DNA of 64,000 nucleotides from Paenirhizobium naphthalenivorans (GTDB lineage: Bacteria > Pseudomonadota > Alphaproteobacteria > Rhizobiales > Rhizobiaceae): the NCBI RefSeq assembly GCF_007992095.1, contig NZ_BJZP01000008.1:62001-126000 (forward strand), written 5' to 3'. Below are positions 36,622 through 46,135 of this stretch, piece by piece. The notes under the pieces were generated by a model. The model was not told the origin of the DNA. It searched no databases and was given only the letters and a program-made list of their open reading frames with translations. The translations under genes were made by a program, and so were the position numbers. Within the stretch, counting starts at the first letter, position 1; the number at the start of each line of letters is the position of its first letter.

Positions 36622-37995
36622 ATGGCTCGTGATACTACCGACGACACGCCCCTGACATCCGTCGCGCAGATGGCGGATTATCTCGCTTCGGGCTGCAAGC
36701 CGAAAGAGGCGTTCCGCATCGGTACCGAGCACGAAAAATTCGTCTTCTTCCGCGCCGACAATTCGCCCGTCCCCTATTACGGCGAAGCGAGCATCCAGGC
36801 GCTTCTCAACGGCATGCAGTCGAGACTCGGCTGGGAGCCGATCATGGACGGCACAAACATCATCGGCCTTGCCGAGGCGGATGGCATGGGCGCGATCTCG
36901 ATCGAGCCGGGCGGTCAGTTCGAGCTTTCGGGCGCGCCGCTCGAAACGCTGCATGAGACCTGCCGGGAATCGAACCATCATCTGGCGACACTGCGCGAAG
37001 TAGCCGAGCCGCTGGGCATCCGCTTCCTCGGCATCGGCGGCAGCCCGAAATGGACGCTTGCCGAAACGCCGCGCATGCCCAAATCGCGATACGAGATCAT
37101 GACGTGCTACATGCCTAAGGTCGGCAGCCACGGCCTCGACATGATGTACCGTACCTGCACGATCCAGGTGAACCTCGACTTCTCCTCCGAGGCCGACATG
37201 CGCCGCAAGATGCGGGTCGGCATGAAGCTCCAGCCGCTGGCGACGGCTCTGTTTGCCGCCTCGCCTTTCACCGAGGGCAAACCGAACGGGCTTTTGTCGT
37301 GGCGTGGCGAGATCTGGCGCGATACCGACAACGCCCGCGCCGGCATCCTGCCCTTCTCGCTCGCGGACGACTTCGGCTTTGCCGATTATGTCGAATGGGC
37401 GCTCGACGTGCCGATGTATTTCATCGTGCGGGACGGCCGTTACCACGACTGCACCCATGTGACCTTCCGCCAGTTCATGGCCGGAGCGCTGAAGGGAGAA
37501 GTCACGGCCTGGGAGCCGACGCTGGGCGACTGGACCAACCATCTGTCCACCCTGTTCCCGGACGTGCGGCTGAAGCGCTTCCTCGAAATGCGCGGTGCCG
37601 ACGGTGGTCCATGGCGGCGCATCTGCGCCCTGCCCGCGTTCTGGGTCGGCTTGCTTTATGACGACGCCACCCTCGAAGCCGCCGACGCGCTGACCCGCGG
37701 CTGGAGCTACGCCGAGGTCAACGCGCTTCGCGACGCGGTGCCGGCGCAAGGACTGAAGGCAGAGATCGCCGGACGCGGCCTGCTCGACGTGGCGCGGGAC
37801 GTTGTCTCCCTGTCTCGCCAGGGGCTCAAGAGCCGCGCCCGCCTCAACGGAGAAGGCCAGGACGAGAGCCTTTTCCTCGCGCCGCTCGATGAGGTCATCG
37901 CCAAGAAGGCGACGCTCGCCGACGACTTGCTCGGTCTCTACCACGGGCGGTGGAACGGTGAAGTCGACCACGTGTTCGACGAATACCAGTACTGA
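36622..37995 (+). CDS. gshA: Glutamate-cysteine ligase (plant/alphaproteobacterial type)
   Basis: 457 residues from ATG 36622 (MARDTTDDTPL). First step of glutathione synthesis: Glu + Cys + ATP to gamma-glutamylcysteine. IGTEHEKFVFF, SIEPGGQFELSG, FLGIGGSPKW and MYRTCTIQVNLDFSSE are hallmarks of the GCS2/plant-type enzyme; the length agrees. It may have its own promoter in the 164-bp gap after rsmE, which holds a T8 run near 36511. A nested hairpin follows the gene. Confidence 0.94.
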   Translation: MARDTTDDTPLTSVAQMADYLASGCKPKEAFRIGTEHEKFVFFRADNSPVPYYGEASIQALLNGMQSRLGWEPIMDGTNIIGLAEADGMGAISIEPGGQFELSGAPLETLHETCRESNHHLATLREVAEPLGIRFLGIGGSPKWTLAETPRMPKSRYEIMTCYMPKVGSHGLDMMYRTCTIQVNLDFSSEADMRRKMRVGMKLQPLATALFAASPFTEGKPNGLLSWRGEIWRDTDNARAGILPFSLADDFGFADYVEWALDVPMYFIVRDGRYHDCTHVTFRQFMAGALKGEVTAWEPTLGDWTNHLSTLFPDVRLKRFLEMRGADGGPWRRICALPAFWVGLLYDDATLEAADALTRGWSYAEVNALRDAVPAQGLKAEIAGRGLLDVARDVVSLSRQGLKSRARLNGEGQDESLFLAPLDEVIAKKATLADDLLGLYHGRWNGEVDHVFDEYQY

Positions 37996-38044
37996 TGTTT
38001 CGACGCCGGGGCAAATGCCCCGGCCCCTCCTCCCCGTGACGGCA

Positions 38045-38079
38045 CCGGGCCGGAAAAACCGGTTTGCGCCCGGCCTTTT
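38045..38079 (+). terminator. Nested hairpin terminator after gshA
   Basis: CCGGGC...GCCCGG encloses CCGG-N5-CCGG and is followed by CCTTTTCC. A separate perfect hairpin GCCGGGGC / GCCCCGGC lies just before it at 38005-38024. Confidence 0.55.
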
Positions 38080-38122
38080 CCGGCTATAGTGCGTCGAACT
38101 GCTTTGCGAGCACGGAGAAGGG

Positions 38123-39028
38123 ATGCCGATGTTGCCACTTTTTGATATGATGCTGCGGGCACAGAACGGAACGGGCATGGACGCCATGGCCAGCCAGTTC
38201 AACCTTGCCCAGGAGCAGGTGACGAAGGCCATGGCGGCGCTGATGCCGGCTTTTTCCTCCGGCTTCAAGCGCAACACCGCTAATCCCTACGATTTCTCCG
38301 CGCTGATCGGCGCCATGGCATCGGGTGGTTACGCCAAATATTTCGAGGACATGAGCAAGGCGTTTACGCCGCAGGGCATCGCCGATGGCAACCAGGTGCT
38401 GGAAAAACTGTTCGGCTCCAAAGAGGTGTCGCGTGCCGTCGCAGCCCAGGCCGCCCAGCTCACCGGGATCGGCCAGGAGGTCCTGAAGCAAATGCTGCCG
38501 GTCATGGCCGACACGATCATGGGCGGTCTGTTCAAGCAGACCACCGGCCAGATGGGCGACAGCAATCCCTTCGCTGGAACGCCGATGGCCGCGATGATGC
38601 AGCAGTGGCTGGAAAGCACCGGGTTCCAGCCCAAGCCGGCGCCGAAGCAGCCGAACATCTTCGACAACCCCTTCACCAAGGCCTTCCAGGACATGATGGG
38701 CGGCGCCCAAAAACCACAGGCGCAGGCTGCCAACCCGTTCTTCGACAATCCCTTCGCCAAGGCGTTCCAGGACATGATGCGCACCAGCTACGGCAATCAG
38801 GGCGCAGCCGCCGCGGCCAAGGAGGAGCCTTCGAAACCCGAGGCGGAAGCTGCCCCGGCGGCCAAGGTGACCGAACTGGTGAACGCCATGTTCGACAGCG
38901 GGCTTGTGGTTCAGAAGAGCTACCAGAAGAGCATGGAGCAGATCTTCGACAGCTATCTGTCCGCCAACGGGCAGAAGGCGCAGCCAGCACCGACTCCCGA
39001 TGCTCCGCCGGAAGAGCCCAAGGCCTGA
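38123..39028 (+). CDS. DUF937-like low-complexity protein with internal repeat
   Basis: 301 residues. Hydrophobic, Met/Ala/Gln-rich N-terminal half resembling DUF937 proteins (FDMMLRAQNGTGMDAMASQFNLAQEQVTKAMAALMPAFSSGFKRN). Residues 178-192 and 205-219 are near-identical repeats of FDNPFxKAFQDMM, 27 residues apart. An Ala/Pro/Glu-rich linker and a C-terminal helix (TELVNAMFDSGLVVQKSYQKSMEQIFDSYL) follow. No signal peptide. Function unknown. Confidence 0.78.
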   Translation: MPMLPLFDMMLRAQNGTGMDAMASQFNLAQEQVTKAMAALMPAFSSGFKRNTANPYDFSALIGAMASGGYAKYFEDMSKAFTPQGIADGNQVLEKLFGSKEVSRAVAAQAAQLTGIGQEVLKQMLPVMADTIMGGLFKQTTGQMGDSNPFAGTPMAAMMQQWLESTGFQPKPAPKQPNIFDNPFTKAFQDMMGGAQKPQAQAANPFFDNPFAKAFQDMMRTSYGNQGAAAAAKEEPSKPEAEAAPAAKVTELVNAMFDSGLVVQKSYQKSMEQIFDSYLSANGQKAQPAPTPDAPPEEPKA

Positions 39029-39325
39029 CACAGGTCCGCGAAGACAGGACGGGCGGCAGCGGCACCTCCTTTGGCGAAGAAGCGGATCCCCGGCCGATAA
39101 TGGCATAAAAACCGCCTGAAGCATGAGTGCTGCGGGCGCCTGTTTTGCCGACATATCTTCGTGCGGCATTCCACAAGCGCCACGGTTGCAAAATGTCCGT
39201 TCTTGCGACAACGCGTGACATCCCCTTTTGGCCCAAAGTGCTCATTCGGGGATATTGCCTTGAAACGGCATGCCTGTGTTCTTTTGGCTTTGATGAGAAG
39301 CAGTTGAAACAGACTGGAGACGTGC
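39029..39325. other. Intergenic, no gene seen
   Basis: 297 bp between the DUF937-like gene and the first alpha/beta hydrolase. No plausible small gene or clear terminator was found. Confidence 0.4.
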
Positions 39326-40111
39326 ATGTTCAATGAAGGACGGACTGTCGTCGCGGGAGACGTCACGCTGTTTGTCTCCGAGGCTGGCAAGGCTGACGGG
39401 ATGCCGATTGTCCTGCTGCACGGCGGCCTGGGAAGCCGTGAAGACTTCGGAGCGCTGGCTGCGCATATGGCGGCAGATTACCGATTGGTCGCAATCGACA
39501 GTCGTGGACATGGCCGTTCCACCATCGGCAGGGCAACAATGACCTACCGCCAATTGGCGGACGATATTGCAGCCGTTGTCGATCAGCTTGAACTAAGCGA
39601 CGCCGGAATCATCGGCCACAGTGACGGCGGCATCCTCGCATTGCGTCTTACTGCTTCCGGGCTGCGGCAGCCCCGCTTCATCGTTGCGGTAGGGGCGCAT
39701 TGGCAATTGCCGGATGATGACCCCACCCGCGAGACTTATCAGGGCATAACCGTCGAGGAGTGGCGTGGAATGTTCGGAGCACAGGTGGAACGATACGAAT
39801 CCGAAAACCCCGATCCAGATTTTGCCCGGCTGTTTAAGGCAGCCCGGACCATGTGGCTCGGGAGCGGGCAAGACGCCTATCCGGGCGAGACGGTTCGCGC
39901 CATAACCGCACCGCTTCTGGTCGTTCATGGCGACAATGACTTTCTTGTGTCACGCGCGCAGGCTTTCAAACTTGCTGAAAAGGTCGAAGGTGCGCGGTTG
40001 CTTAACCTGCCTTTTGCATCGCACACGGTCCTAGAGGACAGCCCGGACGATGTCTTGCCCGCTCTCTCTGGCTTCATCACCAATGTATGCAACAGTGCGA
40101 AGGCAGAGTAA
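39326..40111 (+). CDS. Alpha/beta hydrolase (Ser nucleophile)
   Basis: 261 residues with GGAGA 5 bp before ATG. Oxyanion HGG in IVLLHGGLGSRED, nucleophile elbow GHSDGG (Ser at about residue 98), acid Asp in HGDNDFLV and His in FASHTVLED. Close to the small esterase/lactonase hydrolases; substrate unknown. Its acid and base sites are complete. Confidence 0.88.
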   Translation: MFNEGRTVVAGDVTLFVSEAGKADGMPIVLLHGGLGSREDFGALAAHMAADYRLVAIDSRGHGRSTIGRATMTYRQLADDIAAVVDQLELSDAGIIGHSDGGILALRLTASGLRQPRFIVAVGAHWQLPDDDPTRETYQGITVEEWRGMFGAQVERYESENPDPDFARLFKAARTMWLGSGQDAYPGETVRAITAPLLVVHGDNDFLVSRAQAFKLAEKVEGARLLNLPFASHTVLEDSPDDVLPALSGFITNVCNSAKAE

Positions 40112-40221
40112 CAACGGCAACGAAGCCCACACCGCCGCAGTGTCCACTGCCAAGGTATCGTCGTAAAATTCAGTCGCGAGGCAGTCGTTTTAGCTGAGAG
40201 CTTTGCAACAAGAGGTGGCAA

Positions 40222-41112
40222 ATGAAAGCTGCGTCTACCGGCACTTTGGAAATTGCTTACAACGAAATAGGTGCGGCGGATGGCCTGCCAGTCGTCTTGT
40301 TGCACGGCTTCCCCTATGACATTCATGCCTATGACAAGGTTGCGGAGATACTGGCCGCATCGAACCACCGCTGCATCGTGCCTTTCCTCCGGGGCTTCGG
40401 ATCCACTCGCTTTCTGTCGGAACACTCGCCCCGTTCCGGTGAGCAGGCGGCCTTGGGCGCGGACCTGTTAGGGCTATTGGATGCCCTTTCCATCGAAACA
40501 GCCATCCTCGGCGGTTATGATTGGGGCGGGCGTGCCGCTTGCATTGTCTCGGCCCTCTGGCCGTCTCGGGTGCGCGGCCTGGTGAGCTGTGGCGTTGGCT
40601 ACAACATCCAGAATATTGCTCAGGCCGGAAAACCCGTACCTCCGGAGGAAGAAGCGCGGTATTGGTATCAATACTACTTCCACTCCGACAGGGGCCGTAG
40701 GGCTCTCGAAGAAAACCGCCGTGGAGTCTGCGAATTCATATGGAAGATCTGGTCGCCGACATGGGCCTTCACCCGGGATACTTTTGATCGCACAGCCGCC
40801 TCTTTCGAGAATCCCGACTTCGTCGACATTGTGGTCCACTCGTATAGGCATCGCTTTGGCGGCACCGCCGGCGATCCTGCACTTGCAGAGGTCGAGGCCC
40901 GACTAGCGAAGCAACCGCACATTCTCGTTCCAACGATCGTTCTTCAAGGGAGCGATGACGGCGTCGACCCTCCGGCATCGGTCGATGATGATGAACGCCA
41001 TTTCAAAGCGGCGTACGAGCGGCGAATTGTGCCAGGCGTCGGACACAATCTCCCCCAGGAAGCCCCCGAAGCCTTCGCGCGGGCTGTTCTCGAGTTGTCG
41101 CGACATTCCTAA
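40222..41112 (+). CDS. Alpha/beta hydrolase with Asp nucleophile (epoxide hydrolase/dehalogenase-like)
   Basis: 296 residues with AGAGGTGG before ATG. HGFPYD oxyanion motif, nucleophile elbow GGYDWGG with Asp in place of Ser, acid Asp in LQGSDDGVDPP and His in GVGHNLPQE. The Asp elbow indicates a covalent ester intermediate, as in epoxide hydrolases and haloalkane or fluoroacetate dehalogenases. The cap segment (FIWKIWSPTWAF) is aromatic-rich. Follows another hydrolase by 110 bp but differs in mechanism, so it is not a recent duplicate. Confidence 0.87.
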   Translation: MKAASTGTLEIAYNEIGAADGLPVVLLHGFPYDIHAYDKVAEILAASNHRCIVPFLRGFGSTRFLSEHSPRSGEQAALGADLLGLLDALSIETAILGGYDWGGRAACIVSALWPSRVRGLVSCGVGYNIQNIAQAGKPVPPEEEARYWYQYYFHSDRGRRALEENRRGVCEFIWKIWSPTWAFTRDTFDRTAASFENPDFVDIVVHSYRHRFGGTAGDPALAEVEARLAKQPHILVPTIVLQGSDDGVDPPASVDDDERHFKAAYERRIVPGVGHNLPQEAPEAFARAVLELSRHS

Positions 41113-41214
41113 TTCTGATACATCCGGAAGTCAGCTTACAAGCTGACGCGAAACTCTGGATGGCTTTCCCTGAACATTCTATGGGAAGCCGTCATCATAG
41201 ATGGGATCGGGACT

Positions 41215-41826
41215 ATGACACTGATGGCTTTGCTCATTTTTGCCGGTGCCTTGGCCGCTGACTCGATCAGTCCTGGACCGACTGTCAGCGCGCTCGTCGC
41301 TCGCGTCCTATCACAGGGCGTTCGTAACGTGCTGCCTTTTCTCATTGCTATATGGCTTGGTGAAGCCATCTGGCTGAGTGTCGCGTTGGCCGGCCTCGCT
41401 GCGCTGGCCGTATCCTTCCAACTGCTTTTCGAAATCATAAAGTGGGCGGGCGTGATTTACCTGTTCTATCTCGGCTGGGCGCTGTTCACCAGCAAGCCAA
41501 TAATCGGCGACACCAAGCTTCCTATGAAAGGCGAGGGCATCACAGCTTTCCTATCCGGGCTTTCAATTTCGATAGGAAACCCAAAGAACATGCTATTCTA
41601 CCTCACTCTTATGCCCTCGCTCATCGATATGCAAAGTGTGACCGCTATGGGTTGGCTGCAACTTGTGGCAACACTGCTCGTAGCGCTGGCTGCCGTCGAT
41701 CTTTGCTGGGTTTTCCTGGCGGCAAAAGCGCGAACGTTCTTTCAGAACAGCCGCGCCATCCGGCGCGTTAATCAGGTCAGCGGAGCGGCTATGGCCTTGG
41801 CTGCGGCAGCCATAGCAACGCGGTAG
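41215..41826 (+). CDS. LysE/RhtB family amino-acid exporter
   Basis: 203 residues, about six helices. SPGPTVSALVARVLSQGVRN near the N-terminus and GLSISIGNPKNMLFYLTLMPSLID mid-protein are the LysE signatures (the GNPK loop). Exports amino acids or derivatives across the inner membrane; the substrate is not predictable. Confidence 0.9.
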   Translation: MTLMALLIFAGALAADSISPGPTVSALVARVLSQGVRNVLPFLIAIWLGEAIWLSVALAGLAALAVSFQLLFEIIKWAGVIYLFYLGWALFTSKPIIGDTKLPMKGEGITAFLSGLSISIGNPKNMLFYLTLMPSLIDMQSVTAMGWLQLVATLLVALAAVDLCWVFLAAKARTFFQNSRAIRRVNQVSGAAMALAAAAIATR

Positions 41827-41931
41827 ACTGCCGATCGGGATAAGACGTTAAAAATACGCTCACCGACCATAAAACCGGGAGTTGCGCCTAATCGCGGGTT
41901 TTGAACAAGGCTATCGCTGGAGGAGCTTTCT

Positions 41932-42546
41932 GTGAAAACGGCAATCATATTCGATTGCGAGTTTCTTTGTATCGAAGGGTCGCAGCGCCGGTTTTGGTGT
42001 GCTGCGATCGATCCCGATCCGGTTATAGCTCAAGTCGGAGCCGTCAAGCTCGGCCTTGAAGGTAAATTCCCTATCTTGGAAACGTACAAAGCGTACGTCC
42101 GCCCGGTCAACCGATATGGCAAACGATACCCGCTCGATCCTTATTTCACGAACCTAACCGGCATCACCGAACAGAACATCGATGCCGAGGGTGTCGCCTT
42201 GGAAGATGCGCTTGCCGGTATCGAACGCTTCTCGAACGGTGCTCGGCTTTGGTCATGGGGTAAGGATGAGCTGAATATGATTGCCATCAGTTGCTATATC
42301 TCAGGGATCCTGCCCCCTATCCCGGCTGATCGGTTCGATAACGCCGTCAAGCTGCTGATCGCGGCGGGGATGCCGATCGAGGATTTGGCGAAAACACCCA
42401 GCAACAAGCTGGCTGATTACTACCATGTCGAACACCCTCCCTTGCAAGGGCATGACGCACTCGACGACGCTTTGTCCGTCTCATACACGCTGCAATATCT
42501 GATGAAGACCGGAAAACTGGCGCCCGAGGTGTTCGAACGGGCATAG
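41932..42546 (+). CDS. 3'-5' exonuclease, DEDDh (RNase T/ERI-1-like)
   Basis: 204 residues from GTG 41932, with GGAGGAG 6 bp upstream. Exo I has the metal ligands in IIFDCEFLC. Exo II is at NLTGITEQNIDAEGVALEDAL, followed by WSWGKDELNM. Exo III H-x4-D is QGHDALDDALSVS. A DEDDh fold of the KapD/ERI-1 type, so an RNA substrate is likelier than replication proofreading. Confidence 0.85.
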   Translation: MKTAIIFDCEFLCIEGSQRRFWCAAIDPDPVIAQVGAVKLGLEGKFPILETYKAYVRPVNRYGKRYPLDPYFTNLTGITEQNIDAEGVALEDALAGIERFSNGARLWSWGKDELNMIAISCYISGILPPIPADRFDNAVKLLIAAGMPIEDLAKTPSNKLADYYHVEHPPLQGHDALDDALSVSYTLQYLMKTGKLAPEVFERA

Positions 42547-42683
42547 TCTCGGAAATCCGCACTTTCGCGGCAGAATCGAGATTGTTGAGCGAATTGGAGA
42601 AATTCTGTTGCGAAAGTTGGCCGCAAGAGCCGGGGTTTTGCGACCATTTTCCATGGCAGTCAGTCTTCCACATTAGAGAGAGC

Positions 42684-42705
42684 GGCGCGTCTTTTCAGAC
42701 GCGCC
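42684..42705. terminator. Hairpin between convergent exonuclease and chemoreceptor genes
   Basis: GGCGCGTCT / AGACGCGCC, a 9-bp perfect stem with a TTTC loop; a second imperfect stem, AAGGGC...GCCCTT, follows to about 42730. Probably terminates both convergent genes. Confidence 0.5.
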
Positions 42706-42752
42706 AAGGGCGCCGGTGACCGGCCCTTTCTCCTGTCGTTGCGATGCCTCTC

Positions 42753-45233
42753 TCAGAACTCTTCCCAGTTCTCCGCGTCCTTGCCTTTTGACGGCGGTGC
42801 GGACTTTCCGAAGCCGGTCGACAACTTGTCCAGCAGTGCCTTGGCCGGCGAGGAGAATGCCCGATTGTTCGGACCGGCCGGCGCCACGCGCGGCGGAAGC
42901 GACTTGACCGGCTTTGCCGGCGTTATCGGGGTAAAGGTGCGATCGGCCATGGAGAAGCTCTTGTCGCGCATGTCGGCGAATTTGCCGGCCGTCGACACCA
43001 TGCCCTTCTCGACGGTGAACTGGCCCACGAGGCCCGCCAGGGTTTCGGCATCCCGGACCAGAGAGGCCATTTCGGCGTTGGTCTGTTCCGCAGCGCGGGC
43101 ATTCTGCTGCGTCACGTCCTCCATACGGGCGACAGCGCCGGTGACTTCCTTGAGACCGGTCGACTGTTCGCGCGCCGCGCCGGCGATCGAATGGATGTGG
43201 TCGGCGATCTGCACCACCTGACCGGCGATCGAGGACAGAACCTCGCCCGTCTGCTTGACCAGGCCAACGCCGGACGCCACTTCCTCTCCCGACTTGGTGA
43301 TCAGCGCCTTGATGTCCTTGGCGGCATTGGCGGAACGCTGCGCCAATTCACGCACTTCCTGCGCCACGACAGCAAAGCCCTTGCCGGCCTCGCCCGCACG
43401 GGCCGCCTCCACGCCGGCATTGAGCGCCAGAAGATTGGTCTGGAAGGCGATTTCGTCGATCACATTGATGATCTTGGAGATCTCGCTCGACGCGGTCTCG
43501 ATCCGCTCCATGGCGTCGACGGCGCCGCCGACAATCTTGCCGGACCGGTCGGAATTGGTTCGCGCCTCAAGGGCCAGCTTCGAAGCGGTCTCGGCCTTGT
43601 CGGTCGAGTCGCGGATCGCGTCCATGATCTGCCGGACGGCAGTCGACGTCTGTTTCAGCGCCGCGGCCTGCTCTTCGCTGCGCTTGGACAGGTCAGAGGT
43701 GGCCGAGCCGACCTTGCCGCTTTTCTGATTGATCTCCTGCACGTTGCCATGCACGGCGGAAATGGTCTGCGACAGCCGTTCGAGCGAAGCGTTGAAATCG
43801 ACGCGCAGACGGTCCAGTCCACTGCTGGCGAAGGGCTTGTCGATCGTCGCCGTCAGGTCACCGCTGGCCAGACGTTGCAAGGCGGCACCGAGAATCTCGA
43901 CCGTTTCGGTGAGACGCGCCTGCTCGGCCGTCTTCTCGGCGTCGCGCGACCGGCGCTCGTCTTCGCTGGCCGAGCGGCGATGTTCGGTTTCGGCCTCCAG
44001 TTCGCGCTTCTCGACTTCCGCCTGGCGGAACACCGCCACCGAGCGAGCCATGTCGCCAATCTCATCCTCACGCGTCTCGCCCTGCAAGGCGATATCCGTA
44101 TTACCGCCGGCGAGTTCCTCCATCGAGTGAACCAAACTGGAGATGGGACGGGTCAGGCTGCGCGCATAGACGACGGCAACGGCCGAGCCGACGATGATCA
44201 GAAGGAAACCAACTCCGACCGAAGCCAGAGCATTCGACCAGAGATCCGCACTGACCTCGGCCTCGGAGATCAACGCGATCACGGCGAACTGCGCACCGCC
44301 GAACTCGAGCGGCGAGGCGGCAGCATAGCTCTCCATCCCGCGATAGCCGGCGACAGTTCCCACAGCTTCGCGACCGGCAATAGCCTCGGCGACAAGCGGA
44401 GAGTCAACCTGCGCCACCAGGGCGTCGTTATCCACCGTGTGCACGCTGTCATTGATCACTCGGGCCTTTGAATCGACAAGGATCGTCTCTCCGGTTTTTC
44501 CGAGCCCTTTCTTGTTGGCATAGAGCGTGTTGAAGCGATCGTTCGGCAATTGGTATGCGAGAACACCGATGGCACGACCGTTCTGCAGGATCGGCGTCGC
44601 CATGAAAGAGGCCGCAGCGCCCTTTGACGGGGCGTAGGCTTCGAAGTCCGACATGAAGACCTCACCGCCCTCGGCCTTGATCGCCTTCTGGAAGACATGA
44701 GCAAGGCCCGTATCCTTATAGGGACCGCTGACCAGACCCGTCCCATAATCCCGTTCCTTCATCACCGTATAGACGATGGTACCAGCCGGATTGATCACAA
44801 AAAGGTCGTAGTAGCCTTGGGCCTGAAGATGTTTCAAGAAACCCGCGTGATACTGCTTGTGAGCCCGGTCGTAGGCATCCTTCTTGGCGGTTTCGAGCTT
44901 GTACTTCTCGCCCTCGGGATTGGGATTGCCGTCTATATAACGGGCTTGCATCTCCTTGAGCGGATCATCGCCGAGGAAACTCATCGCACCGGTGAAAGCG
45001 TAGAGCGCCTGCTGGGTGGTGAAGCTCGACGCAAGCGTCGACATGTCGAGCCTGATGCTGTCGAGATAACCCCTCGCTTCGTTGCGCCGGCCGTCAGCTG
45101 TTGCTTCCAGCTTCTGGTAGACCTGATCCGTCAGGATCTGACCTTCAAGATAGGAATTGATCGCCATCGAGGCGCTCAAGGAAACCAGGGCGAACAGGGC
45201 CGCAGCAAGGGGCAATTTTCTGGAAAGGCGCAT
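42753..45233 (-). CDS. Methyl-accepting chemotaxis protein
   Basis: 826 residues with GGAGCC before ATG. One N-terminal helix, a periplasmic Cache-like sensor domain (about 30-330; [35 protein letters not shown]), a second helix ([17 protein letters not shown]), HAMP (about 356-440), a second HAMP-like segment ([17 protein letters not shown]) and a signalling domain with the hairpin tip [41 protein letters not shown] sequence (here [16 protein letters not shown]). The C-terminal pentapeptide NWEEF is a CheR/CheB-docking tail. Confidence 0.95.
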   Translation of the reverse strand: MRLSRKLPLAAALFALVSLSASMAINSYLEGQILTDQVYQKLEATADGRRNEARGYLDSIRLDMSTLASSFTTQQALYAFTGAMSFLGDDPLKEMQARYIDGNPNPEGEKYKLETAKKDAYDRAHKQYHAGFLKHLQAQGYYDLFVINPAGTIVYTVMKERDYGTGLVSGPYKDTGLAHVFQKAIKAEGGEVFMSDFEAYAPSKGAAASFMATPILQNGRAIGVLAYQLPNDRFNTLYANKKGLGKTGETILVDSKARVINDSVHTVDNDALVAQVDSPLVAEAIAGREAVGTVAGYRGMESYAAASPLEFGGAQFAVIALISEAEVSADLWSNALASVGVGFLLIIVGSAVAVVYARSLTRPISSLVHSMEELAGGNTDIALQGETREDEIGDMARSVAVFRQAEVEKRELEAETEHRRSASEDERRSRDAEKTAEQARLTETVEILGAALQRLASGDLTATIDKPFASSGLDRLRVDFNASLERLSQTISAVHGNVQEINQKSGKVGSATSDLSKRSEEQAAALKQTSTAVRQIMDAIRDSTDKAETASKLALEARTNSDRSGKIVGGAVDAMERIETASSEISKIINVIDEIAFQTNLLALNAGVEAARAGEAGKGFAVVAQEVRELAQRSANAAKDIKALITKSGEEVASGVGLVKQTGEVLSSIAGQVVQIADHIHSIAGAAREQSTGLKEVTGAVARMEDVTQQNARAAEQTNAEMASLVRDAETLAGLVGQFTVEKGMVSTAGKFADMRDKSFSMADRTFTPITPAKPVKSLPPRVAPAGPNNRAFSSPAKALLDKLSTGFGKSAPPSKGKDAENWEEF

Positions 45234-45344
45234 GACAAGGGCTCCGCTGGTCGGACTTACAGCTTTTGTGCGGCATGGTTCCAGAACAGCGTTAGCAAGC
45301 CGTTACCCAACACGCTCCGCTTGTGGAAATCCACGGGTTTTTTC

Positions 45345-45356
45345 GTCTGCGCAGAC
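45345..45356. other. Short palindrome with T and A flanks
   Basis: GTCTGC-GCAGAC, flanked by T6 on the left and A-run on the right (TTTTTTc...aAAAAAA), in the 208-bp gap between the chemoreceptor gene and DUF1127. It can fold as a long T/A-extended hairpin at the end of the DUF1127 transcript. Confidence 0.4.
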
Positions 45357-45441
45357 AAAAAAATGCCCGGCATGGCGGACCATAACCGGGCAAGCGGCAG
45401 GGCTTATTGGCTGTCGCCCTGCGGGGATGGAACGGTTGGAC

Positions 45442-45741
45442 TCAATCGCTCTTCAGGCCGCGAAGGGCGCAATGCGAACGATTGGCGGATAAGCGCATCA
45501 ACTGCTGCGAAGGATCGTCCGCAAAGCCGTATGATCCGACTATCTGCTCGATGTCGGAGCGGCGGAGCCCGATGTCGTTCAGCTGGAAATCATCAAGGTC
45601 GGCGAGGCGGTTCGCGGCACGTCGATTGCACACGGCACGCCAGACGGAATTAATTCGCGTAAGCGCGGTTCCCAGGCGCGTCATAAGCGCCCGCCGCGGT
45701 TCGGCGATATCGAGTTCGATCATCTGTTCGGCCGTGCGCAT
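45442..45741 (-). CDS. DUF1127 protein
   Basis: 99 residues from ATG 45741 (MRTAEQMIELDI), with AGGA about 9 bp upstream; the frame is open 45 codons further, without similarity. The DUF1127 core NRRAANRLADLDDFQLNDIGLRRSDIEQ lies at about 45-75. These small proteins are common in Rhizobiaceae and are linked to stress and phosphate responses and to RNA binding. Confidence 0.85.
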   Translation of the reverse strand: MRTAEQMIELDIAEPRRALMTRLGTALTRINSVWRAVCNRRAANRLADLDDFQLNDIGLRRSDIEQIVGSYGFADDPSQQLMRLSANRSHCALRGLKSD

Positions 45742-46135
45742 GGCTTCATCCTTTCGATTGGCACGAGTTTGACAGGCCCTGCCGCAAAGCGACAAAGGTC
45801 GGCCGGACTTGGTCGGCAGCGTCCGAAGACAGGTCGGTGACTGCTGAATTGCAGCGTCAGAATGCGGAAATGCCATCCATCAGTCCAACGAATGTTTCTG
45901 ATAGCTAGCATCAAGGATGCTTATGTTCGCTTTTGTGCCTGCGTTCCGGTCAACCCGGCGACGAACAATACCGGCAAATGTCCGTAGGGCGTTCGGCCGC
46001 ATTCTGCTGACGATCATGTGGGAAACCGAGGGAGATGGACGCGCTGATTTGCTGCCTTACGATACTGAAACGCCATTGATCAGCAAGGCGAATACTTCTA
46101 AGAGTTAGCATCAATCGTTCTTATGGATGTTTCCC
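45742..46135. promoter_or_regulatory. Regulatory gap with duplicated element
   Basis: 394 bp between DUF1127 (-) and a LysR gene (+). TAGCATCAA-N5-CTTATG occurs at 45906-45925 and again at 46106-46125, exactly 200 bp apart, the second copy just before the LysR start. A short open frame (45917-46108) lacks a ribosome site and looks random. Confidence 0.45.

Noticed and set aside
36475..38277. 600-codon minus-strand open frame over gshA
   Set aside because: Antisense shadow; gshA has full-length family motifs on the plus strand.
43191..44471. 426-codon plus-strand open frame inside the chemoreceptor
   Set aside because: Antisense shadow of the receptor, repeated in several overlapping frames.
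45917..46108. 63-codon open frame before the LysR gene
   Set aside because: No ribosome site or similarity; spans the duplicated regulatory element.
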